Shown: positions 1-7,219, counted from the stretch's first letter. The stretch is 8,077 nucleotides of DNA from Candidatus Omnitrophota bacterium (GCA_013202515.1 JABMRN010000022.1:1-8077), one strand, 5' to 3'. Notes: generated from the sequence alone by a model not told the origin. Made by a program: numbers and translations.

Positions 1-1235
1 AGGAAAAGATCTTAGAGCTAATCGAAAAAAGACTCAGCGCGGTTCGGATACACGAGGAATTAACCGCTCAAGGCATACCAGGAGCCTACCCCACGGTTAA
101 ACGATATGTCGCGAACATCAAGAAGCGGGAAAACATATTCATAAGAATACACACCAAACCAGGTGAAGAAGCCCAGGTAGATTTTGGATATGTCGGGTAT
201 ACAAAAGATAATACCGGCAAAAGAAGAAAAACCTGGGTATTCAATATGAAGCTGAGCTATTCCCGATTGGATTTTTACAAGAAAGTCTACAACCAGCGGG
301 TAGAAACCTTCATCGAATGTCATCTTGACGCGTTTAAATACTTCGGTGGTGTACCGGAATATGTCCGGATTGATAATTTGAAAGCGGCTATTTTGCAGTC
401 AAACTTTTACGAACCTGTGTACCAACGGTTGTATAAGAATTTTGCCGATCATTACGGATTCAGCATTATGCCCTGCAGGACATACCATCCGAACGACAAG
501 GGTAAGGTCGAATCCGGCATTAAGTATGTGAAGGGAAACTTCTTTGCCGGGCGAACGTTTATAAATGGAACCGATCTGGACAGACAGCTATACAACTGGC
601 AGGAAAACATGTGTAACGCGCGTATACATGGTACAACAAGGAAGATACCACGAGAAGTTTTTGAGGTGGAAGAAAAATCGTTACTCAGGCATCTTCCTCT
701 GGATGATTTTAAGATGATCGAGGGCGGCAAGCGAAAGGTATACCATGATTGTCACATATTCGTAAAACGTAACTATTATTCCGTACCGTTTAAGTATATC
801 AAAAAAGACGTTGAGATCGAGCTATCAAAAACACTGCTTAAGATCTATCACAACAACAAAGAGGTTGCCGTGCATGCGCGTTTAGCCGGTGAAGGAGGAT
901 TCAGTACAGAAAAAAGTCATTATCCGAAATATAAGATATATTCAGATACCGAATATCAGGAGAGATATCAAGCCAAAATGGCGGATATCGGCAGTTATGC
1001 CGAACAAATATTCTTTGCGATCGTAGAGAAACAGCCGCGGGATTGGGGCAGGCCGACACGCGGGATATTGTCACTGTTAACGGCATATCCTAAAAAAATC
1101 GTGGATTCAGCGTGTAAGCGCGCATTGGCATACAACGTATATCAATACCAGACTGTAAAAAATATTTGCGCAAATGGCAGTTATGTACTGCCGTTAGAAT
1201 TTAATATCGAGGAGGTAGAGCATGAATACGCTTAA
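1..1235 (+). CDS. istA: IS21-family transposase IstA (5'-partial)
   Basis: DDE transposase that cuts and joins the IS ends. The frame is open from the left edge (first full codon at 3), giving 410 visible residues; the N-terminus is outside the window. Visible order: a helix-turn-helix end (PTVKRYV near residues 32-38); the integrase core with the catalytic acids in VDFG (Asp codon 180-182), RIDNLK (Asp 372-374) and GKVESG (Glu 510-512); then a C-terminal region like the beta-barrel of Mu-type transposases. The ATG at 246 is not the start, because the first catalytic Asp lies upstream of it. The catalytic triad is intact and there is no frameshift in the visible part, so this copy could be active. 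The last 14 bases overlap istB, suggesting coupled translation. Confidence 0.95.
   Translation, partial: EKILELIEKRLSAVRIHEELTAQGIPGAYPTVKRYVANIKKRENIFIRIHTKPGEEAQVDFGYVGYTKDNTGKRRKTWVFNMKLSYSRLDFYKKVYNQRVETFIECHLDAFKYFGGVPEYVRIDNLKAAILQSNFYEPVYQRLYKNFADHYGFSIMPCRTYHPNDKGKVESGIKYVKGNFFAGRTFINGTDLDRQLYNWQENMCNARIHGTTRKIPREVFEVEEKSLLRHLPLDDFKMIEGGKRKVYHDCHIFVKRNYYSVPFKYIKKDVEIELSKTLLKIYHNNKEVAVHARLAGEGGFSTEKSHYPKYKIYSDTEYQERYQAKMADIGSYAEQIFFAIVEKQPRDWGRPTRGILSLLTAYPKKIVDSACKRALAYNVYQYQTVKNICANGSYVLPLEFNIEEVEHEYA
1210..1216 (+). promoter_or_regulatory. Shine-Dalgarno site of istB
   Basis: AGGAGGT lies 5 nt before the istB ATG at 1222, inside the end of istA. It is near-consensus and supports the 1222 start and translation from the shared istAB message. 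Confidence 0.85.
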
Positions 1236-1965
1236 AGCTAGATTAAGGAACTTTAAATTATCGGGGATACATAATTCACTTGAAGATCGGCTGGAATACG
1301 CTCAAGAAAAATCCCTGGCGTACAAAGAGTTCCTGGAGTTGCTTATGGAGGATGAATATAATAATCGCCGGGATAACAGTCACAAAAAACGCTATGCTAA
1401 GGCAAAACTGCCCGCGCATAAGACAGTTGAGGATTTTGACTTTACGTTCCAACCATCAATTAATAAAAAGATAATCAATGATTGCCTGACCTGCAGCTTC
1501 GTTAAAGAGCGGAAAAACATCGTTTTTATCGGAAATCCCGGGACGGGTAAAACTCATCTATCTGTGGCAATAGGTATCAAAGCTCTTTTGAAAGGGTACA
1601 AAGTATTGTTTACACCGGTTAGTGAGATGTTACACAATCTGAATGCCGCTAAGGCTGATAATAGCTACTATCAAAAAGTGAACTACTATCTTGCCCCCGA
1701 TCTGTTGGTTTTGGATGAATTGGGCTTCAAAAAATTGCCTGGCTACAGTGCGGATGACTTTTTTGAAATAATCTCCAAAAGATACGAAAAAGGCTCGTTA
1801 ATAATCACGACAAACAAATCTTTTGAGAATTGGGACGAGATCTTCTCCGATCACACACTTGCTTCAGCGATATTGGACAGGATCGTCCATTATTCGACAA
1901 TTTTCAAAATAACCGGTCCTAGCTACAGGGCTAAAGGCATTAAAAAGGGAGGTGATCGCCAGTAG
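1222..1965 (+). CDS. istB: IS21-family helper ATPase IstB
   Basis: AAA+ ATPase of the DnaC/IstB type that assembles on target DNA and stimulates IstA. The 247-residue product is the usual full length (about 250). An N-terminal helical region (about residues 1-80) is followed by the ATPase core with Walker A GNPGTGKTH (about 104-112), Walker B LLVLDELGF (about 161-169), a sensor-like IITTN strand, and the family's C-terminal stretch DRIVHYS followed by a conserved basic tail. The ATG overlaps the end of istA by 14 nt and has a strong ribosome site. No damage is visible. Its motif spacing and the istA partner separate it from chromosomal DnaC helicase loaders. Confidence 0.97.
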   Translation: MNTLKARLRNFKLSGIHNSLEDRLEYAQEKSLAYKEFLELLMEDEYNNRRDNSHKKRYAKAKLPAHKTVEDFDFTFQPSINKKIINDCLTCSFVKERKNIVFIGNPGTGKTHLSVAIGIKALLKGYKVLFTPVSEMLHNLNAAKADNSYYQKVNYYLAPDLLVLDELGFKKLPGYSADDFFEIISKRYEKGSLIITTNKSFENWDEIFSDHTLASAILDRIVHYSTIFKITGPSYRAKGIKKGGDRQ

Positions 1966-1982
1966 GTATATTTTTTTAGCTC

Positions 1983-2016
1983 AGCTATGGAAAAAAGTCG
2001 ATCGGTAGCTATGGAA
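1983..2016 (+). repeat. Two 10-bp direct repeats in the IS21 right end
   Basis: AGCTATGGAA occurs exactly at 1983-1992 and 2007-2016, 24 bp start to start, between the istB stop and the HAD remnant. IS21 elements are known to carry several short repeats at each tip that are taken to be transposase-binding sites; these two fit by position and spacing. The left-end partners (expected in inverted orientation) are outside the window, so the role is inferred. Confidence 0.75.
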
Positions 2017-2021
2017 TTTAC

Positions 2022-2531
2022 TTGACCTTTGAGGCTGATGGGTTTGTTTCAGAATTGGGCAAGGTTTATCGTAGCCATACTCCGGTTTTAACGTTGGTTG
2101 CCGGGGCAGAAGATCTGCTTAAGGCATTAAAAGAAAGAGGTTATAAGTTGAGTATTATAACTGATGGCGATATAGGAGTTCAAAAGAAAAAAGTAGAAGC
2201 TTTAAGAATCAAGGATTTTTTTGATTGTCTGGTGTTTTCCGATGAGTATGGAGTTGATAAGCAAAAGCCGAGTAAGTTTCCTTATCAAAAAGCATTGGAT
2301 GTTTTGGAGGTAAGGCCACAGGAATCCATATATTTAGGCGATAACCCATATAAAGATTTCATTACAGCCAGAAAACTAGGTATTCATACGATAAGAATTA
2401 TGAGAGGTCAGTATAGAAGCGTGGTTTTAGACGAGGAGTATGAGGCTGATTTTCAAATAAAGAGGTTAGACGGGATTTTAACTGTTTTGGAAGAAATAAA
2501 GAGGAGCGATGAGAAAGTTTATTCAAATTAG
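2022..2531 (+). pseudogene. HAD-superfamily phosphatase, 5' end lost at IS border
   Basis: C-terminal about two thirds of a haloacid-dehalogenase-like phosphatase. Counting from the TTG at 2022, it shows a cap-end helix VSELGKVYRSH (about residues 9-19), motif II SIITDGD (Thr47), motif III lysine in KQKPSK (Lys82) and motif IV YLGDNPYKDF (Asp107, Asp112). Motif I, the DxDxT loop with the nucleophile and acid/base Asp, is absent. The frame upstream has no ATG, enters the IS tail and meets a TAG at 1977-1979. Family members carry motif I about 85 residues before this point, so roughly that much is missing. The remnant cannot be catalytic on its own. It overlaps pseI by 23 nt, so the intact gene was probably in the same operon, perhaps dephosphorylating a sugar or nonulosonic acid intermediate; its substrate cannot be read from sequence. 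The TTG could still start translation after a weak GGAA. Confidence 0.85.
2501..2506 (+). promoter_or_regulatory. Shine-Dalgarno site of pseI, very short spacing
   Basis: GAGGAG ends only 2 nt before the ATG at 2509, closer than the usual 5-9 nt. An in-frame TAA at 2497-2499, with no other start codon in between, forces the start to 2509. The site lies inside the HAD reading frame, so pseI translation may rely partly on ribosomes finishing the upstream frame. Confidence 0.65.
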
Positions 2532-3594
2532 CGATAAAAAGATTGGCAAAAACTTTCCGGTTTTTGTTATAGCTGAGGCGTCTGCAAATCATATGCAGAA
2601 ATTTGCTAATGCAGTAAAGATTATCAAGGCTGCTAAAAAGGCCGGAGCTGATGCAGTAAAGTTTCAGACATATACTCCGGATACATTAACCTTGAATCTT
2701 AATACTAAATATTTTAAAGTTAAGCATCCTCAGTGGGGAGGGCAAACCTTATATCAGCTTTATGAAAAAGCATATACCCCCTGGAAATGGTTTAAAAAAC
2801 TGAAAAAGGTAGCTGATGATGTTGGAATTGTATTCTTTTCTACTGCTTTTGATAAAACTGCAGTAAACTTACTTGAAGAAATCAATGTTCCAGTGCATAA
2901 AATTGCTTCTTTTGAGTTGGTAGATTTACCATTAATTGAGTATGTAGCAAAAACAAAAAAGCCTCTTATTATTTCTACAGGTATGGCGAATGTTTTTGAA
3001 ATAAAGCAGGCAATATATACCGCAAGAAATTCCGGTGCAAAAGAGATAATCCTTTTGAAATGTGTAAGCAATTATCCGGCAAATCCAAAAGAAATGAATT
3101 TAAGGACAATCCCTCATATGAGTAAGAAATTTGGGGTTCCTGTAGGTTTGTCAGATCATACTTTAGAATCGGCTGTTTCAGTTGCTGCTGTTAGTTTAGG
3201 TGCGGTCGTAATAGAAAAGCATATTACATTGTCTAGAGATGTTAACGCTACGGATAGTTTTTTCTCTACAGAGCCGCAGGAACTTAAGGATATGATAAAA
3301 GATATACGCTTAGTAGAGAAAGCTTTAGGAAGAGTCAACTATGGTACAGTTAGAGGTGAAGCTAAGAGCAAAACTTATAGACGGTCTTTGTTCGCCGTAG
3401 AAGATATTAAAAAAGGAGAAATGTTTTGCGAAAAAAATGTTCGGTCGATAAGGCCGGGTTATGGTTTAGCCCCATGTTATTTAAATCAGGTATTCGGTCA
3501 AAGAGCTAGAAAAAATATTGCAAAGGGCACGCCATTAACTAGAACTCTTTTGAAGTCTTCTAGCAGTAAGAGAAAAATGGAGAAGAATAAATGA
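2509..3594 (+). CDS. pseI: NeuB-family nonulosonic acid synthase, probably pseudaminic acid synthase
   Basis: Condenses PEP with a six-carbon amino sugar to form a nine-carbon nonulosonic acid in the cytoplasm. The 361 residues match the family length (about 340-360). An N-terminal TIM barrel carries IAEASANH (21-28), KFQTYTPD (51-58), KIASFE (131-136), NYP (188-190), GLSDHT (213-218) and EKHITL (236-241); His217 and His238 correspond to the metal-binding histidines of NeuB. A C-terminal SAF/antifreeze-like domain (about 291-348) contains the Arg-Pro-Gly segment near 315. ANH in the first motif, YTPD followed by LTLN, and ASFE (where sialic and legionaminic acid synthases usually read SGE) favour PseI. 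The last 13 residues are a Ser/Lys-rich tail. It overlaps the HAD remnant by 23 nt and pepM by ATGA. The family is firm; pseudaminic specificity is probable but not proven, since other pse genes are not in view. Confidence 0.93.
   Translation: MRKFIQISDKKIGKNFPVFVIAEASANHMQKFANAVKIIKAAKKAGADAVKFQTYTPDTLTLNLNTKYFKVKHPQWGGQTLYQLYEKAYTPWKWFKKLKKVADDVGIVFFSTAFDKTAVNLLEEINVPVHKIASFELVDLPLIEYVAKTKKPLIISTGMANVFEIKQAIYTARNSGAKEIILLKCVSNYPANPKEMNLRTIPHMSKKFGVPVGLSDHTLESAVSVAAVSLGAVVIEKHITLSRDVNATDSFFSTEPQELKDMIKDIRLVEKALGRVNYGTVRGEAKSKTYRRSLFAVEDIKKGEMFCEKNVRSIRPGYGLAPCYLNQVFGQRARKNIAKGTPLTRTLLKSSSSKRKMEKNK
3579..3582 (+). promoter_or_regulatory. Shine-Dalgarno site of pepM
   Basis: GGAG lies 8 nt before the ATG at 3591, within the end of pseI. 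The pseI stop and pepM start share ATGA (3591-3594), a classic arrangement for translational coupling. Confidence 0.75.
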
Positions 3595-5219
3595 AGAAAA
3601 CTGAGAAACTAAGAGAATTATTTAAGGGGAATAGAGTAATCAGAATAGCCGGCGCTCATGATGGATTGAGTGCTAAACTTGTTGAATGTAATGGGTTAGA
3701 CGGAATATGGGCTTCCGGGTTAGAGATATCAACATCTTATGCTGTTCCTGATGCAAATATACTTACGATGAGCCAGTACCTTGAACGGGCTTGTGAAATG
3801 AATGATGCGGTTGAGATTCCGATAATTACTGATTGTGATACCGGATACGGAAATGTCAATAATGTCATACATATGGTAAGAAAATATGAAGCAGCTGGTA
3901 TAGCGGCAGTTTGTATCGAAGATAAGTTATTTCCAAAAGTAAATAGCTATGTACCAGGCAGGCAAGAGTTAGCTTCAATAGCTGAATTTGTTGGCAAAAT
4001 TATGGCTGCAAAGAGTGCTCAGATGGATAAGAATTTTATGGTAATTGCTAGGGTTGAGGCTCTTATTGCAGGTTGGGGTATGGAAGAAGCGTTAAAAAGA
4101 GCTATTAATTATGCTGATGCCGGTGCAGACGCAATATTAATCCATTCAAAAGCTGATAACCCTAAAGAGATAAGGGAGTTTTGCCAAAGATGGGATGAAA
4201 GAGTTCCTTTAGTAGTGGTTCCGACTACATATCCGATGCTTGGTCTTAAAGAAATGGGGAAACTGAGTATAAAGATGGTTATTTATGCTAACCATGGCAT
4301 AAGAGCATCTATTAAAGCCATGAACAATGTCTTTTCAGAGATAGCAAGGTCAGAGGATTTAACTACAATTAGTGATTCTATTGTTTCTATGGATGATGTT
4401 TTTAATCTCCAGGGGATGAGACAGCTGAAAGAGTTAGAGAGGTTGTTTTTGAAGAAAGATGCGAATTCTGTTAAGGTTATTATCCCAGCTGCTGGAGATC
4501 CTCGTTATGAAAGTTCGTTAGAAGGAGTTGTTCGCGATTGTCCTATTGCTATGCTTGATATCAACGGTAAACCAATATTACAGAGAAATGTAGATACTTT
4601 AAATAAGATTGGAATTTTCGATATTACGGTTATTACAGGCTATAATTCTCATAAGTTTACTGTAGAAAATGTAAATTATATTGAAAATAAGAATTTTAGG
4701 AATACAAGCCAGATTGATTCTATTATTATGGCAGGGGAAAAGCTAGATCATAATATTATATTGGCCTTTTCAGATGTTTTATTTGAAAAAGAGATAATTC
4801 AGCGTCTACTTGAAACCAAGAGCGATATTGTACTGACTATTGATAGTCATATTGTACGGAATAGTAAGGCTACTGATTATGTGGAAGCAGAATCTTTTTC
4901 GGCTAATGGAGCAAGGAAGATTAGTCCGAGCAAGCTTAACAAGATTCTTAAAGCAAGCAAGAGCATGAATCCAGAGGAAGCAAACTTTGAATTTATCGGA
5001 TTAGCTTATTTTTCTAAGAATGGGGTTGATATATTAAAAAAGTCTTATTCTAGAATAAGAAAGAAGTTTGGGAATAATTCGGCTACCAGAGTAGACTTTT
5101 TTGATGTAATTCGGGATATAATTGATAGTGGCGTTGTTGTATCTGGACTGGAAGTGAATGGCGGGTGGATAGAGATTAGAAGTTTGGAGAACTACAAATT
5201 AGCTCATTCGATTTTTTAA
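3591..5219 (+). CDS. pepM: Phosphoenolpyruvate mutase fused to a nucleotidyltransferase-like domain
   Basis: The first domain (about 1-290) isomerises PEP to phosphonopyruvate, the entry step of nearly all known phosphonate pathways. It has the signature EDKxxxxxNS at 110-119 (EDKLFPKVNS), which separates PEP mutase from isocitrate lyase, methylisocitrate lyase and phosphonopyruvate hydrolase relatives. Other conserved positions are Trp40 and Ser42, Asp54, DCDTGYGN (81-88), Glu110, Lys116, Asn118 and Arg154; most sit four residues before their counterparts in the mussel enzyme. The second domain (about 294-542) has a nucleotidyltransferase fold: IIPAAG (297-302), NGKPIL (325-330), a metal-site-like FSDVLF (393-398) and WIEI near the end (526-529). 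Such fusions usually make a CMP-activated phosphonate such as CMP-AEP. Here the GxGxR loop and the Pro-Lys are not canonical (DCPIAML, Ile319 where Lys is expected), so domain 2 activity is uncertain. The gene is coupled to pseI by ATGA. Confidence 0.95.
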   Translation: MKKTEKLRELFKGNRVIRIAGAHDGLSAKLVECNGLDGIWASGLEISTSYAVPDANILTMSQYLERACEMNDAVEIPIITDCDTGYGNVNNVIHMVRKYEAAGIAAVCIEDKLFPKVNSYVPGRQELASIAEFVGKIMAAKSAQMDKNFMVIARVEALIAGWGMEEALKRAINYADAGADAILIHSKADNPKEIREFCQRWDERVPLVVVPTTYPMLGLKEMGKLSIKMVIYANHGIRASIKAMNNVFSEIARSEDLTTISDSIVSMDDVFNLQGMRQLKELERLFLKKDANSVKVIIPAAGDPRYESSLEGVVRDCPIAMLDINGKPILQRNVDTLNKIGIFDITVITGYNSHKFTVENVNYIENKNFRNTSQIDSIIMAGEKLDHNIILAFSDVLFEKEIIQRLLETKSDIVLTIDSHIVRNSKATDYVEAESFSANGARKISPSKLNKILKASKSMNPEEANFEFIGLAYFSKNGVDILKKSYSRIRKKFGNNSATRVDFFDVIRDIIDSGVVVSGLEVNGGWIEIRSLENYKLAHSIF

Positions 5220-5220
5220 G

Positions 5221-5225
5221 AAGGA
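5221..5225 (+). promoter_or_regulatory. Shine-Dalgarno site that decides the asnB start
   Basis: AAGGA is 6 nt before the ATG at 5232 but touches the alternative TTG at 5226, so only the ATG is usefully spaced. Confidence 0.75.
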
Positions 5226-5231
5226 TTGAAT

Positions 5232-7193
5232 ATGTGTGGTATTGCAGGAATAATTGATTTTAAGGGAAGAGGCATAGAATCAGAAAAGCTACAGGCTATG
5301 ACTGAGTGTGTTTCCCACCGCGGGCCAGATGATACTGGGTATTATAAAGATAAATTTGTTGGCTTGGGGTTTAAAAGACTTTCTATTATAGATCTTGAAA
5401 CTGGCCATCAGCCTATGAGCAATGAAGATGGCTCTATTTTTGTCGTCGCTAACGGCGAAATTTATAATTTTGATGAGCTGCGTAGTATACTTCGCAGTAG
5501 AAACCATAGTTTTAAAACCACTTCCGATACGGAGGTAATAGTCCATGCTTATGAAGAATGGGGTAAGGCCTGTGTCGAGAAATTTAACGGAATGTTTGCA
5601 TTCGTCGTTTACGATATAAAAAACAGAAGCGTATTTTTAGTAAGAGACCGTTTAGGAATAAAACCGCTTTATTATTCTTTTATTAATGGATTAGTTCTTT
5701 TTGCTTCAGAGATGAAGTCTATTTTGAATTATCCGCATTTTCCTCGTAGCGCAAATCTTTCAGCGATTTCTTCTTATCTAACCTTTCGTTATCCGCAAGG
5801 TGTCCGGACTGTTTTTTCAGGGATAAAACGATTAGCCCCTGGTCATGTAATGGAGGTGACAACAAGCGGAACAGAAATACGCCAATATTGGCAGATACCG
5901 TTTCATGACAGAAAAGAGGATAGAGGAGAAAAGTTTTATCTTCAGGAAATAAAACGTTTGCTCTCTCTTGCGGTTAAACGGAGAATGATCAGCGATGTTC
6001 CTCTTGGAGCATTTCTTTCTGGTGGGCTCGATTCTTCGATAGTCGTTGTACTTATGAGTCAGTTTTCTAATAAAGCAGTTAAAGCATTCTCAATAGGTTT
6101 TGCTGAGGAAGGATATAATGAGTTTGATTTCTCAAAACGCGTAAGTGATATTTATGATGCTGAATACTATCCGATATTATTGTCGAAGATTGATTATATG
6201 AATATGTTGCCTAAGATGATTCGTCAAAAAGATGCTCCTCTTTCTATCCCCCATGAGGTAGCACTTTATCAGCTTTGCGTAGAACTGAAGAAACATGTTA
6301 CTGTGGTAATTAGTGGGGAAGGAGCGGATGAACTTTTTGGTGGCTATGGGAGGGTACAAAGGTCACCGATGGATTTTAAAAAAATATCTTTCGTTAATAA
6401 TTATGTTCCGTCGTTTATGAGAAAACAATTATTCAAACTTTTGGGAGCAGGTCTTCAGGCTGGAAAGTGGAAAGCAATAAATAGTCATATGGATCATTTC
6501 TTTTCTGTGTATAACTGGATACCATTTGAAGAGAAGTGGTCTTTATTCACCGATGAACTGAACCATCAGCTTAACTTTGACGAACAGGAGATAAATGAGT
6601 GGAGGAGTGATTTTGAATATGTCCAGAGAGGCGATCCCTATGATAGAATCCTTTATATGTTTGAGAAGCGGCATCTTCTTTGTTTGCTTGATCGTCTTGA
6701 TTCTATGTCAATGGCAGCAGCGGTAGAAGCAAGAGTTCCTTTTGTTGACCATGAACTGATTGAGTTTGTTTCTACGATACCTTCTCACTATAAACTTAAA
6801 TGGCGTTCACCGTTACATAGATTTCGAGCGTTGTTTGCGAATAGTTTTGAGACAAGTGAGAAATTTGATGAATCTAAGGCTATTCTTCGTAAATTTGCCA
6901 AAGAGATATTACCGCCTGAAATAACAAGTAGAAAGAAATTGGGGTTCCCGGTTCCTCTTGATTCATGGATTAAACAGGGATTGATTAAGCAGGCAAAAGA
7001 TATTTTGCTTGATGAACGTTCTTGTAGAAGGGGGATTTTTCGGAAAGATCGAATAGAAAAATTACTTAATAATCAACAAAATCTTGATTACGATTTTTGG
7101 GGTAAGAAAATATGGATGTTGATGAATGTTGAACTCTGGTTTAGAGAATTCATTGATTCTCAAGGAGACAAGGGCGGGTATACCTATCAGTAG
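5232..7193 (+). CDS. asnB: Asparagine synthetase-type glutamine amidotransferase
   Basis: Glutamine-dependent amide-forming enzyme: an N-terminal Ntn-type glutaminase releases ammonia, which is channelled to a C-terminal synthetase that adenylates a carboxylate. The ATG at 5232 is chosen over the TTG at 5226 because the catalytic Cys must be residue 2 (MCGIAG), exposed after Met removal. The glutaminase domain (about 1-215) has SHRGPDD (28-34), Arg49, NGEIYN (74-79) and Asp99. The synthetase domain has the PP-loop SGGLDSS (263-269), FSIGF (286-290) and SGEGADELFGGY (361-372). At 653 residues it is longer than E. coli AsnB (about 554) and close to the long forms common in bacterial polysaccharide loci. 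All key residues are present. Lying between pepM and ppd, it may amidate a glycan carboxylate or a phosphonate intermediate; AsnB homologues such as WbpS and WbmI are linked to uronamide formation in O-antigens. Plain asparagine synthesis remains possible. Confidence 0.93.
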   Translation: MCGIAGIIDFKGRGIESEKLQAMTECVSHRGPDDTGYYKDKFVGLGFKRLSIIDLETGHQPMSNEDGSIFVVANGEIYNFDELRSILRSRNHSFKTTSDTEVIVHAYEEWGKACVEKFNGMFAFVVYDIKNRSVFLVRDRLGIKPLYYSFINGLVLFASEMKSILNYPHFPRSANLSAISSYLTFRYPQGVRTVFSGIKRLAPGHVMEVTTSGTEIRQYWQIPFHDRKEDRGEKFYLQEIKRLLSLAVKRRMISDVPLGAFLSGGLDSSIVVVLMSQFSNKAVKAFSIGFAEEGYNEFDFSKRVSDIYDAEYYPILLSKIDYMNMLPKMIRQKDAPLSIPHEVALYQLCVELKKHVTVVISGEGADELFGGYGRVQRSPMDFKKISFVNNYVPSFMRKQLFKLLGAGLQAGKWKAINSHMDHFFSVYNWIPFEEKWSLFTDELNHQLNFDEQEINEWRSDFEYVQRGDPYDRILYMFEKRHLLCLLDRLDSMSMAAAVEARVPFVDHELIEFVSTIPSHYKLKWRSPLHRFRALFANSFETSEKFDESKAILRKFAKEILPPEITSRKKLGFPVPLDSWIKQGLIKQAKDILLDERSCRRGIFRKDRIEKLLNNQQNLDYDFWGKKIWMLMNVELWFREFIDSQGDKGGYTYQ

Positions 7194-7219
7194 ACAGGAG
7201 AGTTAGCATTTTAAGAAAT

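Larger units (their letters stand above)
1..2021 (+). mobile_element. IS21-family insertion sequence, right part (left end outside window)
   Basis: The pair istA-istB, with the istB start inside the 3' end of istA, is diagnostic of the IS21 family. IstA is the DDE transposase and IstB its AAA+ helper. The element continues left beyond base 1, so the left terminal repeat and target duplication cannot be seen. The right border is inferred: the last internal repeat ends at 2016 and HAD-family coding sequence is recognisable from about 2022, so the edge lies at about 2016-2022. The sequence there (ATTTAC then TTGACC) does not end in the CA typical of IS21 tips, so the exact base is uncertain. The element is less AT-rich than the operon to its right, as expected of an incoming element. 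Confidence 0.9.

Noticed and set aside
246..248. ATG as the start of istA
   Set aside because: The same frame is open to the left edge and encodes the helix-turn-helix and the first catalytic Asp upstream, so this is an internal Met.
60..323. Minus-strand open frame opposite istA
   Set aside because: Lies wholly across the istA coding strand, including its first catalytic Asp, and resembles no known family; a shadow frame.
1947..1957. Extended Shine-Dalgarno-like GGGAGGTGATC at the end of istB
   Set aside because: No start codon lies at a useful distance; the next ATG is about 30 nt away. The bases encode the basic IstB tail, so it is probably chance.
1978..1986. AGCTCAGCT after a run of T as a terminator hairpin of the IS
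   Set aside because: Only 4-bp arms with a 1-nt loop, and the T run precedes it instead of following; it cannot act as a rho-independent terminator on the + strand.
1987..2025. 12-codon ATG frame through the IS tail repeats
   Set aside because: Too short, no ribosome site at a proper distance, and made mostly of the repeat sequence; not a supported gene.
2022..2050. TTGACC just after the IS tip as the -35 box of an outward or hybrid promoter
   Set aside because: No acceptable -10 box is found 16-18 nt downstream, and the bases read well as HAD coding sequence.
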